Positions 27,252 to 39,318 of a stretch of 64,000 bases of DNA are shown piece by piece. Both the position numbers and the translations under genes were made by a program. This DNA is from Halictus rubicundus. Taxonomy: Eukaryota > Arthropoda > Insecta > Hymenoptera > Halictidae. How positions within the stretch are numbered: the stretch's first letter is position 1; every line of letters begins with the position of its first letter. Where the stretch lies: the NCBI RefSeq assembly GCF_050948215.1, contig NW_027488787.1, positions 248,001 to 312,000 on the forward strand, in the 5' to 3' direction. A model generated the notes under the pieces. That model was given only the letters and a program-made list of their open reading frames with translations, searched no databases and was not told the origin of the DNA.

Positions 27252-27668
27252 CTATCCTATCCTATCCTCTATCCTATCCTATCCTGTATCCTATCCTATC
27301 CTCTATCCTATCCTATCCTCTATCCTATCCTATCCTCTATCCTATCCTATCCTCTATCCTATCCTATCCTCTACCCTATCCTATCCTCTATCCTATCCTA
27401 TCCTCTATCCTATCCTATCCTCTATCCTATCCTATCCTCTATCCTATCCTATCCTCTATCCTATCCTATCCTCTATCCTATCCTATCCTCTATCCTATCC
27501 TATCCTCTATCCTATCCTATCCTCTACCCTATCCTATCCTCTATCCTATCCTATCCTTTATCCTATCCTATCCTCTATCCTATCCTATCCTCTATCCTAT
27601 CCTATCCTCTATCCTATCCTATCCTCTATCCTATCCTATCCTCTATCCTATCCTATCCTCTATCCTCT
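27252..27668 (+). repeat. Homogeneous 17-mer tract, long type (second B half-unit)
   Basis: Counterpart of the tract at 21125, with the same two CTACCC units and the CCTTTATCC unit. The A/B alternation of tract length is what makes the repeat dimeric. Confidence 0.85.
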
Positions 27669-30600
27669 CCAATTAGCTATCCTATCCTCTATCCTATCCT
27701 TTCCTCTATCCTATCCTATCCTCTATCCTGTCCTATGCTGTATCCTATCCAATCCCCTATCCTATCCTCAATCCTATCATATCCTCTATCCTATCCTCAA
27801 TCCTGTCCTCAATCCTATCCTATCCTATACTATCCTCTATTCTATCCTATCCCCTATCCTATAATATCATCTATCCTATCCTATCCTCTATCCTATCCTA
27901 TCCTCTATCCTATCCTATCGTCCATCCTATCCTATCCTCTATCCTATCCTATTCTCTATCCTCTCCAATTACCTATCCTATCCTCTATCCTATCCTTTCC
28001 TCTCTCCTATCCTATCGTCTATCTTATCCTATCCACTTTCCTATCCTATCCTCTGTCCTATCGTGTATCCTATCCTATCCTCTATACTATACTATCGTCT
28101 ATCGTATCCTATCCCCTATACTATCCTATCCACAATCCTATCCTATCCTCTATTATATGCTATACTGTATCCTATCCTATCCTCAATCCTATCCTATCCT
28201 CAATCCTATCCTATCCTCTATCCTACCCAATCCCCTATCCTATCCTCTGTCCTATCCTCTATCCTACCTTATCCTCAATCCTATTCTATCCTCTATCCTA
28301 TCCTATCCTCTATCCAATCCTATCCTCAATCCTATCCTATCCTCTATCCTATCCAATCCCCTATCCAATCCTCTGTCCTATCGTGTATCCTATCCTATCC
28401 TCTATACTATACTATCCTCTATCCTATCCTATCCCCTATACTATCCTATCCTATCCACTATCCTATCCTATCCTCAATCCTATCCTTTCCTCTATCCTAT
28501 CCTATCCTTTATACTATCCAATCCTCTTTCGTAACCTCTATACTATACTATCCTCTATCCTATCCTATCCCCTATGCTATCCTATCCTATCCACTATCCT
28601 ATCCTATCCTCAATCCTATCCTATCCTCTATCCTATAATATCATCTATCCTATCGTATCCTCTATCCTATCCCATTCTCTATCCTATCCGCTATCCTCTC
28701 CTCTATCCTATCATATCCTCTATCCTATCCTATCCTGTATCATATCGTATCCTCTATTCTATCCCATTCTCTATCCTCTACTACCCTCAATAATATCCTA
28801 TCCTCTACCCTATCCCATCCTCTATCCTATCCTACCCTCTGTCCTATCCTATCCTCTATCCTATCCTATCCTCTATCCTATCGTGTCCTCTATCCTATCG
28901 TATCCTCTATCCTATCTCCATCCTCTATCCTATCCTATCCTCAATCCTATCCCATACTGCATCCTATCCTACCCTCTGTCCTATCCTATCCTCTATCCTA
29001 TCCTATCCTCTATCCTATCCTGTCCTCTACCCTATCATATCATCTATCCTATCCGATCCTCTATCCTATCGTATCCTCTATCCTATCTCCATCCTCTATC
29101 CTATCCTATCCTCAATCCTATCCTATCCTCAATCCTATCCTATCCTCTATCCCATCCAATCCCCTATCCTATCCTCTGTTCTGTCCTCTATCCTATCCTA
29201 TCCTCTCGACTATACTGTCCTCTATCCTATCCTATCCCCTATACTATCCTATCCTATCCACTATCCTATCCTATCCTCAATCCTATCCTTTCCTCTATCC
29301 TATCCTATCCTTTATACTATCCAATCCTCTTTCGTAACCTCTATACTATACTATCCTCTATCCTATCCTATCCCCTATGCTATCCTATCCTATCCACTAT
29401 CCTATCCTATCCTCAATCCTATCCTATCCTCTATCCTATCCTATCATTTATACTATCCAATCCTCTATGGTATCCTCTGTCCTATCCTATCCGCTATCCT
29501 ATCCTATCCTCTACAATATCGTATCCTCTATCATATCCTATCCTCTTTCCCATAATATCATCTATCCGATCCTATTCTCTATCCTATCCTATCCTCTATC
29601 CTATCTTATCCTCAATCCTATTCTATCCTCTATCCTATCCTATCCTATCCTATATCCTATCCTATCCTCTTTCCCATAATATCATCTATCCTATCCTATT
29701 CTCTATCCTATCCTATCCTCTATCCTATCTTATCCTCAATCCTATTCTATCCTCTATCCTATCCTATCCTATATCCTATCCTATCCGCAATCCTATCCTA
29801 TCCTCTGTCCTATCCTATCCATTATACTATCGAATCCTCTATCGTATCCTCTATCCTATCCTATCCTCTATACTATACTATCCTCTATCCTATCCTATCC
29901 CCTATACTATCCTATCCTATCCACTATCCTATCCTATCCTCAATCCAATCCTATCCTGTATCCTATCCTATCCTTTATACTATCCTATCCTTTATACTAT
30001 CCAATCATCTATCGTATCCTCTATCCTATCCAATCCCCTATCCTATCCTCTGTTCTGTCCTCTATCCTATCCTATCTTCTCTACTATACTATCCTCTATC
30101 CTATCCTATCCCCTATACTATCCTATCCTATCCACTATCCTATCCTATCCTCAATCCTATCCTTTCCACTATCCTATCCTATCATTTATCCTATCCTATC
30201 CTCTACAATATCGTATCCTCTATCATATCCTATCCTATCCTCTACAATATCGTATCCTCTATCATATCCTATCCTCTTTCCCATAATATCATCTATCCTA
30301 TCCTATCTTCTCTACTATACTATCCTCTATCCTATCCTATCCCCTATACTATCCTATCCTATCCTATGTCCTATCCTATCCTCTATCCTATCCTATCCTC
30401 TTTACTATCCTATCCTCTTTCCTTTCCTATCCTCTACAATATCGTATCCTCTATCATATCCTATCCTCTTTCCCATAATATCATCTATCCTATCCTATTC
30501 TCTATCCTATCCTATCCTCTATCCTATCTTATCCTCAATCCTATTCTATCCTCTATCCTATCCTATACTCTATACTATCCTATCCTCTTTACTATCCTAT

Positions 30601-31071
30601 CCTCTTTCCTATCCTATCCTCAATCCTATCCTATCTTCTATCCTATCCTATCCTCTATCCTATCCCATCGTCTATCGTATCCTATCCTCTATCCTATCCA
30701 ATCCCCTAACCTATTCTCTATCCTGTCCTATCCTGTATCATATCCTATCCTCAATCCTATCCAATCCTCTATCCTATCCTATCCCGTATCCAATCCCATC
30801 CTCTATAATATCGTATCCTCTATCATATCCTATCCTCTTTCCCATAATATCATCTTTCCCATCCTATTCGTTATCCTATCTTATCCTCTATCCTATCCTA
30901 TTCGTTATCCTATCTTATCCTCTATTGTATCCTATTGTCTATCGTCTCCTATCCTCTATCATATCCAATCCCCTATCCTATCATCTGTCCTATCCTATTC
31001 TCTATCCTATCCTATCCTCTATCCTATCCTATCTTCTATCGTATCCTGTCCTATCCTCTATCCAATCCTCT

Positions 31072-31075
31072 ATCC
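31072..31075. repeat. ATCC target-site duplication, left (element copy 1)
   Basis: ATCC abuts TGTAACCGT on the left, and ATCC at 32827-32830 follows ACGGTTACA on the right. ATCC is common in the satellite, so the match alone is weak. The insertion-free paralogue with a single ATCC at 44114-44117 supports a 4-bp duplication. Confidence 0.7.
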
Positions 31076-31094
31076 TGTAACCGTACAGGTTACA
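31076..31094. repeat. Terminal palindrome TGTAACC-GTACA-GGTTACA
   Basis: The left end of the element forms a perfect 7-bp inverted repeat around a 5-base loop. The same GGTTACA closes the right end at 32820-32826, so the terminal heptamer occurs three times. It could be a binding site or simply a consequence of the short inverted ends. The second copy is at 37568-37586. Confidence 0.75.
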
Positions 31095-31624
31095 TATTGA
31101 TACACCCCATATATCGAACGTCGATGTCGACCCCACTATAACGCTCCGTGACGTAACCCGCGAGTCCTGACGGAGAAAAGGACCGCGAGATATTGCGACA
31201 CTTGTCGCAATGCGCACGCATCGATCCCCACTCGATACCGATCGAAGGAGGTCGATGCGTGCCGCAGATAGATCACTCTACATCTGGAAGCGGTTCTAGC
31301 CGCACGCGTCTCGCGAAGTGTCCCGTCGGCGAAACACGGTACGCGATCGAGGGGTCAAAACCGACCCGATAGAACAGGCAAACCGACTGTTCTATCCTCG
31401 ACACGTACGCGCCTCAAACCGAGGAGTCACAGGTGCAAACTGCGCTGTGGCATTGCCGACCATTAAGACGCAGTTTGTGTTCTGTGGAATTATCACGGGT
31501 AATTTAAAATTCATAAATCTTTCGTCGTAATCGTGGTACCGAGTGGACACTTCGTCATCGTAATTTTCGTGGTTCTCGTTTGAAATGCCCAGCACTGCTT
31601 CGGTGGGATTTGCATGGTCGTGAT

Positions 31625-32398
31625 CATTCTGCCGCTATCAACAAGGAAGACGTTCGGAGGCCACGTATCGTGTTGAAGAGCGTAGTCCTTGGTAGCGTGG
31701 CGTGACCTACGGCTTGTTGTGCGTCTCCATCCAGACCACTCGTACGAGTATTCGGACGAGTGTATGGACGGTCTGACAAGTCCACAATCGTGCAGTGCGT
31801 CGTACGCATACGGATTGTTCGAACGAACTCACAATTTCCCTTCGGGTCGATTCGATACGACCGAACCTTGCACAATCCTTGTCATTCTGCCGCTACTTAC
31901 ACGGAGATTGCTCGGAGGCCACGCATCGTGCTGAAGAGTAAACTTCTTAGTTGCGTGGAGTGCCAGGGGTTTTTAGTGTGTGTCTCCACTTGGGCTATTT
32001 GTACGAGAATTCGGCCAAATACTTGGGTGGTCTGACGGGTTCGCCTTCGATCGGTTACGAGGTCGAAACGAGTCGTTCAACCGTCACTGCGTCAGGCACA
32101 CGGGTCGGATTAGAGCGAGCGGACTGTGCACAATTCTTGTCATTCTGCCGCTACCGATACGGAGATTGCTCGGAGGCCACGTATCGTGCTGAAGAGTAAA
32201 CTCCTCGGTCGCGTGGAGTGCCAGGGGTTTTTAGTGTGTGTCTCCAACCGGACTACTCGTACGCATTCGCGGCCGAGTGCACGGTTGGTTAGACAGGTCA
32301 CGAATTCGCATATCGTGAGGCGCGATACGCATTCAAATCGTTAGAATCGTTTATAAAAAAGAACCAGGTGTAGAGGCAAAGCGAGCGAACTGCGTGCG
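31625..32398 (+). repeat. Three 258-bp tandem repeats inside the LTR-like element
   Basis: CATTCTGCCGCTA starts at 31625, 31883 and 32141, exactly 258 bp apart. Each is followed by a conserved GGAGGCCACG-ATCGTG-TGAAGAG segment and later by GTGTCTCCA or GCGTCTCCA. Copies 2 and 3 are closer to each other than to copy 1. The third copy decays after ~32340. Repeats of this kind in the upstream part of an LTR often act as enhancers; that role is inferred. Confidence 0.85.
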
Positions 32399-32752
32399 TC
32401 GTAACACGGCGTACATTGCGTGTTTACGTGTTGCGAGAACTCGGTACGGATTACCGTTACGCGGTATTCAGCGCGTCGTCATAGAGGAATTTATTGCCCC
32501 GTACGTCGGGACAGATCACGAGTCGTCCTGTAAACAAATAGCTCATCTCCGAGCATACCGGAGAGATTGCTCGTCAAAACAAAAATAGTTCTTCCAAGAA
32601 TATACTGCCAATTTTACCAGTAATTTGTCTACAAGCTTTATTTGTCTCGTCCAAACCTCGCCGCTTTCCAGTGCCTGGAGGCACGAATCCATCTCCTTCG
32701 CGAATTTACACGCGTAGGGAATTGGGGGTAGTAACCGGCCCCCGTGTCTTAA

Positions 32753-32760
32753 TATAAATA
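32753..32760 (+). promoter_or_regulatory. Candidate TATA box (TATAAATA)
   Basis: TATAAATA lies in an otherwise GC-rich context, 66 bp before the right end of the element. If the element is an LTR this would place transcription start near 32785 and leave ~40 bp of R-U5. No clear AATAAA signal is visible. The second copy is at 39245-39252. Confidence 0.35.
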
Positions 32761-32826
32761 ACCCTTGAGTCGTCGGGACAGGGAAAAATCCAATCAACGC
32801 AGTCGAAAGAGGAATGAACGGTTACA

Positions 32827-35800
32827 ATCCTATCCTATCCTCAATCTTATCCTATCTTCTATCCTATCCTATCCTCAATCCTATCCTGTCCTCTATCCTA
32901 TCCTATCCTGTATAGTATCCTATCCTCTATAATATCGTATCCTCTATCATATCCTATCCTCTTGCCCATAATATCATCTATCCTATCCTATTCTCTGTCC
33001 TATCCTATCTTCTATCCTATCTTATCCTCAATCCTATTCTATCCTCTATCCTATCCTATCCTCTATCCTATCCTATCCTCAATCCTATTCAATCCTCTAT
33101 CCTATCCAATCCCCTACCCTATACTCTGTCCTATCCTCTATCCTAACCTATCCTCTATCTTATCCTATCCTGTATCCTATCCTATCCTCTATCCTATCCT
33201 ATCACCTATACTATCCTATCCGCAATCCTATCCTTTCCTCTATTATATGCTATACTGTATCCTATCCTACCCTCTATTATGTCCTATCCTCAATCCTATC
33301 ATATCCTCTATCCTATCCTGTCCTCTATCCTATCCTATCCTCTATAATATCGTATCCTATATCATATCCTAGCGTCTTTCCTATCCTCTATCCTATCCTA
33401 TCCAATATCCTATCCTATCCTCAACCCTATCCTATCCTCAATATTATCCTATACTCTATCCTATCCTATCCGCTATACTATCCTATCATCTATCCTGTAA
33501 TATCCTCTATCCTATCCAATCCTCTATCCTATACTCTATCCTATCGTCTATCCTTTCCTATCCACTATCATATACTATCCTGTATCCTATCCTATCCTCT
33601 ATAATATCGTATCCTCTATCATATCCTATCCTCTTTCCTACAATATCACCTTTCCTATCCTATTCTCTATCCTATCTTATCCTCTATTGTATCCTATCCT
33701 CTATCGTCTCCTATCCTCTATCATATCCAATCCCCTATCCTATCATCTATTCTATCCTATTCTCTATCCTATCCTATCCTCTATCCTATCCTGTCGTCTA
33801 TCGTATCCTATCCTCTATTTTATCCAATCCCCTATCCTATCCTCTATCCTGTCCTATCCTCTATCCAATCCTCTATCCTATCCCATCCTCAATCCTATCC
33901 TATCCTCTATCCTATCCTATCCTGTATATTATCCTATGCTCTATAATATCGTATCCTCTATCATATCCTATCCTCTTGCCCATTATATCATCTATCCTAT
34001 CCTATTCTCTATCCTATCCTATCCTCTACCCTATCCTATCCTCTATCCTATCTTATCCTCAATCCTATCCTATCCTCTATCCTATCCAATCCCCTATCCT
34101 ATCCGCTGTCCTATCCTAACCTCTTTACTATCCTATCCTCTTTCCTATCCTACCCTCAATCCTATCCTATCCTCTATCGTATCCAATCCTCTATCCTATC
34201 CGATCCCCAATCTTATCCTCTATCCTATCCTATCCTATCATCTATCCTATCCTACCCTCAATCCTATCCTATCCGCTATCCTATACTATCCTCAATCCTA
34301 TCGTATCCTCTATCCTATCCTATCCTCTATCCTATCCTATCCTCAATCCTATCCTATCCTCTATCCAATCTTATCCTCTATCCTATCCTATCCTCTATCA
34401 TATCCTATCCTGAATCCTATCCTATCCTCTATAATATCGTATCCTCCATCCTATCCTATCCTCTATCGTATCCTATCCTCTACCCCATCCTATCCTCAAT
34501 CCTATCCTATCCTCGATCCTATCCTATCCTCTATAATATCATATCCTCTATCATATCCTATCCTCAATCCTATCCTATCCTCTTTAATATCGTATCCTCC
34601 ATCCTATCCTATCCTCTATCGTATCCTATCCTCTACCCCATCCTATCCTCAATCCTATCGTATCCTCTATCCTATCCTATCCTCTATCCTATCATATCCG
34701 CTATCCTATACTATCCTCAATCCTATCGTATCCTCTATCCTATCCTATCCTCTATCATATACTATCCTCAATCCTATCCTATCTTCTATCCTATCCAATC
34801 CCTTATCCTATCCTCTATCCTATCCTATCCTCTAACTGATCCTATCTTCTATACTATCCTATCCTCTATCCTATCCTATCCCCCACCCTATCCTATTGTC
34901 TATAATATCTTATCCTCTATCATATCCTATCCTCTTTCCTATAATATCATCTATCCTATCCTATTCTCTATCCTATCCTATCCTCCATCATATCCTATCC
35001 TCTATCGTATCCTATCCTCTATCCTATCCAATCCCCTATCCTATCTTCAATCCTATCCTATCTTCTATCCTATCCTATCCTCTATAATATCGTATCCTCT
35101 ATCATATCCAATCCTCTTTCCTATAATATCATCTATCCTATCCTATTCTCTATCCTATCCTATCCTCCATCATATCCTATCCTCTATCGTATAGTATCCT
35201 CTATCCTATCCAATCCCCTATCCTATCCTCAATCCTATCCTCTATCCTCTATCCTATCCTATCCTCTATAATATCGTATCCTCTATCATATCCTATCCTC
35301 TTTCCTACAATATCACCTTTCCTATCCTATTCTCTATCCTATCTTATCCTCTATTGTATCCTATCCTCTATCGTCTCCTATCCTCTATCATATCCAATCC
35401 CCTATCCTATCATCTATTCTATCCTATTCTCTATCCTATCCTATACTCTATCCTATCCTGTCGTCTATCGTATCCTATCCTCTATTTTATCCAATCCCCT
35501 ATCCTATCCTCTATCCTGTCCTATCCTCTATCCAATCCTCTATCCTATCCCATCCTCAATCCTATCCTATCCTCTATCCTATCCTATCCTGTATATTATC
35601 CTATGCTCTATAATATCGTATCCTCTATCATATCCTATCCTCTTGCCCATTATATCATCTATCCTATCCTATTCTCTATCCTATCCTATCCTCTACCCTA
35701 CCCTATCCTCTATCCTATCTTATCCTCAATCCTATCCTATCCTCTATCCTATCCAATCCCCTATCCTATCCTCTGTCCTATCCTCTATCCTATCCTCTTC

Positions 35801-37567
35801 TCTATCCTATCATATCCTCTATCCTATCCTATCCTCTTTACTATCCTATCCTCTTTCCTATCCTATCCTCAATCCTATCCTATCCTCTATCGTATCCAAT
35901 CCCCTATCCAATTCTCTATTCTATCCTATCCTCTATCCTATCTTATCCTCAATCCTATTCTCTCCTGTATCCTATCCTATCCTCTATCCTATCCTATCCT
36001 CTTTACTATCCTATCCTCAATCCTATCCTATCCTCTATCCTATCCAATCCCCTATCCAATTCTCTATTCTATCCTATCCTCTATCCTATCGTATCCTCAA
36101 TCCTATTCTATCCTCTATCCTATCCTATCCTCAATCCTATCCTATCCTCTATCCTATCCTATCCTCTATACTATACTATCCTCTATACTATCCTATCCCC
36201 TATACTAACCTATCCACGATCCTGTCCTGTCCTCTATTATATGCTATACTGTATCCTATCCTATCCTCTATAATATCGTGTCCTTCATCATATCCTATCC
36301 TCTATCCTAGAAGATCATCTATCCTAACCTATCCTCTATCCTATCTTATCCTCAATCCTATTCTATCCTCTATCCTATCCTATCCTCTATTCTATCCTAT
36401 CCTCAATCCTATCCTATCCTCTATCCTATCCAATCCCCTATCCTATTCTCTATCCTATCCTATCCTTTATACTATCCTATCCTTTATACTATCCAATCAT
36501 CTATCGTATCCTCTATCCTATCCAATCCCCTATCCTATCCTCTGTTCTGTCCTCTATCCTATCCTATCTTCTCTACTATACTATCCTCTATCCTATCCTA
36601 TCCCCTATACTATCCTATCCTATCCACTATCCTATCCTATCCTCAATCCTATCCTTTCCACTATCCTATCCTATCATTTATCCTATCCTATCCTCTACAA
36701 TATCGTATCCTCTATCATATCCTATCCTATCCTCTACAATATCGTATCCTCTATCATATCCTATCCTCTTTCCCATAATATCATCTATCCTATCCTATCT
36801 TCTCTACTATACTATCCTCTATCCTATCCTATCCCCTATACTATCCTATCCTATCCTATGTCCTATCCTATCCTCTATCCTATCCTATCCTCTTTACTAT
36901 CCTATCCTCTTTCCTTTCCTATCCTCTACAATATCGTATCCTCTATCATATCCTATCCTCTTTCCCATAATATCATCTATCCTATCCTATTCTCTATCCT
37001 ATCCTATCCTCTATCCTATCTTATCCTCAATCCTATTCTATCCTCTATCCTATCCTATACTCTATACTATCCTATCCTCTTTACTATCCTATCCTCTTTC
37101 CTATCCTATCCTCAATCCTATCCTATCTTCTATCCTATCCTATCCTCTATCCTATCCCATCGTCTATCGTATCCTATCCTCTATCCTATCCAATCCCCTA
37201 ACCTATTCTCTATCCTGTCCTATCCTGTATCATATCCTATCCTCAATCCTATCCAATCCTCTATCCTATCCTATCCCGTATCCAATCCCATCCTCTATAA
37301 TATCGTATCCTCTATCATATCCTATCCTCTTTCCCATAATATCATCTTTCCCATCCTATTCGTTATCCTATCTTATCCTCTATCCTATCCTATTCGTTAT
37401 CCTATCTTATCCTCTATTGTATCCTATTGTCTATCGTCTCCTATCCTCTATCATATCCAATCCCCTATCCTATCATCTGTCCTATCCTATTCTCTATCCT
37501 ATCCTATCCTCTATCCTATCCTATCTTCTATCGTATCCTGTCCTATCCTCTATCCAATCCTCTATCC
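32827..37567 (+). repeat. 17-bp satellite between the two LTR-like copies
   Basis: Same family and orientation. It includes the 649-codon satellite frame 35643-37592, the longest open frame in the window, which simply runs through 17-mers into the first bases of the second LTR-like copy. No gene is seen. The segment spans the boundary (about 36451) between the two 6,492-bp copies. Confidence 0.97.
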
Positions 37568-39318
37568 TGTAACCGTACAGGTTACATATTGATACACCCC
37601 ATATATCGAACGTCGATGTCGACCCCACTATAACGCTCCGTGACGTAACCCGCGAGTCCTGACGGAGAAAAGGACCGCGAGATATTGCGACACTTGTCGC
37701 AATGCGCACGCATCGATCCCCACTCGATACCGATCGAAGGAGGTCGATGCGTGCCGCAGATAGATCACTCTACATCTGGAAGCGGTTCTAGCCGCACGCG
37801 TCTCGCGAAGTGTCCCGTCGGCGAAACACGGTACGCGATCGAGGGGTCAAAACCGACCCGATAGAACAGGCAAACCGACTGTTCTATCCTCGACACGTAC
37901 GCGCCTCAAACCGAGGAGTCACAGGTGCAAACTGCGCTGTGGCATTGCCGACCATTAAGACGCAGTTTGTGTTCTGTGGAATTATCACGGGTAATTTAAA
38001 ATTCATAAATCTTTCGTCGTAATCGTGGTACCGAGTGGACACTTCGTCATCGTAATTTTCGTGGTTCTCGTTTGAAATGCCCAGCACTGCTTCGGTGGGA
38101 TTTGCATGGTCGTGATCATTCTGCCGCTATCAACAAGGAAGACGTTCGGAGGCCACGTATCGTGTTGAAGAGCGTAGTCCTTGGTAGCGTGGCGTGACCT
38201 ACGGCTTGTTGTGCGTCTCCATCCAGACCACTCGTACGAGTATTCGGACGAGTGTATGGACGGTCTGACAAGTCCACAATCGTGCAGTGCGTCGTACGCA
38301 TACGGATTGTTCGAACGAACTCACAATTTCCCTTCGGGTCGATTCGATACGACCGAACCTTGCACAATCCTTGTCATTCTGCCGCTACTTACACGGAGAT
38401 TGCTCGGAGGCCACGCATCGTGCTGAAGAGTAAACTTCTTAGTTGCGTGGAGTGCCAGGGGTTTTTAGTGTGTGTCTCCACTTGGGCTATTTGTACGAGA
38501 ATTCGGCCAAATACTTGGGTGGTCTGACGGGTTCGCCTTCGATCGGTTACGAGGTCGAAACGAGTCGTTCAACCGTCACTGCGTCAGGCACACGGGTCGG
38601 ATTAGAGCGAGCGGACTGTGCACAATTCTTGTCATTCTGCCGCTACCGATACGGAGATTGCTCGGAGGCCACGTATCGTGCTGAAGAGTAAACTCCTCGG
38701 TCGCGTGGAGTGCCAGGGGTTTTTAGTGTGTGTCTCCAACCGGACTACTCGTACGCATTCGCGGCCGAGTGCACGGTTGGTTAGACAGGTCACGAATTCG
38801 CATATCGTGAGGCGCGATACGCATTCAAATCGTTAGAATCGTTTATAAAAAAGAACCAGGTGTAGAGGCAAAGCGAGCGAACTGCGTGCGTCGTAACACG
38901 GCGTACATTGCGTGTTTACGTGTTGCGAGAACTCGGTACGGATTACCGTTACGCGGTATTCAGCGCGTCGTCATAGAGGAATTTATTGCCCCGTACGTCG
39001 GGACAGATCACGAGTCGTCCTGTAAACAAATAGCTCATCTCCGAGCATACCGGAGAGATTGCTCGTCAAAACAAAAATAGTTCTTCCAAGAATATACTGC
39101 CAATTTTACCAGTAATTTGTCTACAAGCTTTATTTGTCTCGTCCAAACCTCGCCGCTTTCCAGTGCCTGGAGGCACGAATCCATCTCCTTCGCGAATTTA
39201 CACGCGTAGGGAATTGGGGGTAGTAACCGGCCCCCGTGTCTTAATATAAATAACCCTTGAGTCGTCGGGACAGGGAAAAATCCAATCAACGCAGTCGAAA
39301 GAGGAATGAACGGTTACA
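37568..39318 (+). mobile_element. Solo-LTR-like element, 1,751 bp, copy 2
   Basis: Carried by the 6,492-bp duplication, not by a second insertion event: flanking satellite is duplicated with it. It has the same 9-bp inverted ends and ATCC flanks (37564-37567 and 39319-39322). All short frames compared between the two copies are identical, so I see no base difference between the elements. Confidence 0.72.
38117..38890 (+). repeat. Three 258-bp tandem repeats inside element copy 2
   Basis: The same internal repeats as at 31625, starting at 38117, 38375 and 38633. Confidence 0.85.

Larger units (their letters stand above)
16460..28046 (+). repeat. 6,127-bp dimeric higher-order repeat domain (2,918 + 3,209 bp)
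   Basis: A 259-codon satellite frame starts at 18690, 21608, 24817 and (extended) 27735, spaced 2,918, 3,209 and 2,918 bp, so every second copy is 6,127 bp apart. An independent landmark, CCTATAAGATCCTC, has its ATAAGAT at 17304, 20069, 23448 and 26196; the alternate spacings are 6,144 (one extra 17-mer) and 6,127 bp. A related partial copy lies upstream, with ATAAGAT at 14704. The last copy is cut off near 28047, where the sequence switches to the module seen near 3152. The two half-units differ in the length of their homogeneous tract and in a few hundred bases around 22560-23000. Confidence 0.9.
12826..31075 (+). repeat. 17-bp satellite, central segment with higher-order domains
   Basis: Same TATCCTATCCTATCCTC family and orientation as the left segment. 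It contains a 420-bp duplication (13141-13980), the 6,127-bp higher-order domain (about 16460-28046) and the start of the 6,492-bp duplication (29959). The open frames are satellite translations only (up to 570 codons at 28574-30286). No gene is seen. Confidence 0.97.
31076..32826 (+). mobile_element. Solo-LTR-like element, 1,751 bp, copy 1
   Basis: The insertion is CpG-rich and unlike the satellite. Its ends are the 9-bp inverted pair TGTAACCGT (31076-31084) and ACGGTTACA (32818-32826), so it starts TG and ends CA as long terminal repeats do. Four-bp ATCC copies flank it. Removing the element and one ATCC gives the uninterrupted array at about 44090-44150. There is no gag, pol or transposase frame; the longest frames are under 100 codons and unrecognised. 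Near the right end a TATAAATA (32753-32760) lies ~65 bp before the terminus, the place of a promoter with a short R-U5. I favour a solo LTR of a Gypsy-like element. A non-autonomous DNA transposon with short inverted ends is the alternative. Confidence 0.7.
29959..36450 (+). repeat. 6,492-bp tandem duplication, copy 1
   Basis: Everything from about 29959 recurs 6,492 bp downstream: CCAATCATC at 30001 and 36493, the LTR-like element at 31076 and 37568, and satellite frames at 33687 and 40179 and at 34896 and 41388. Upstream of ~29959 the match stops. The copy carries an internal older duplication (33590-34125 resembles 35257-35780, offset 1,667). Confidence 0.93.

Noticed and set aside
31029..32797. 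Short frames in the LTR-like element (31318-31530, 31689-31934, 31760-32035, 31951-32199, 32543-32797 and their copies 6,492 bp downstream)
   Set aside because: They overlap on both strands and arise partly from the 258-bp repeat, and none resembles gag, pol, integrase or transposase.
37568..39318. Independent second insertion of the LTR-like element
   Set aside because: The flanking satellite for several kb is duplicated with it at the same 6,492-bp offset, so it was copied and not inserted anew.
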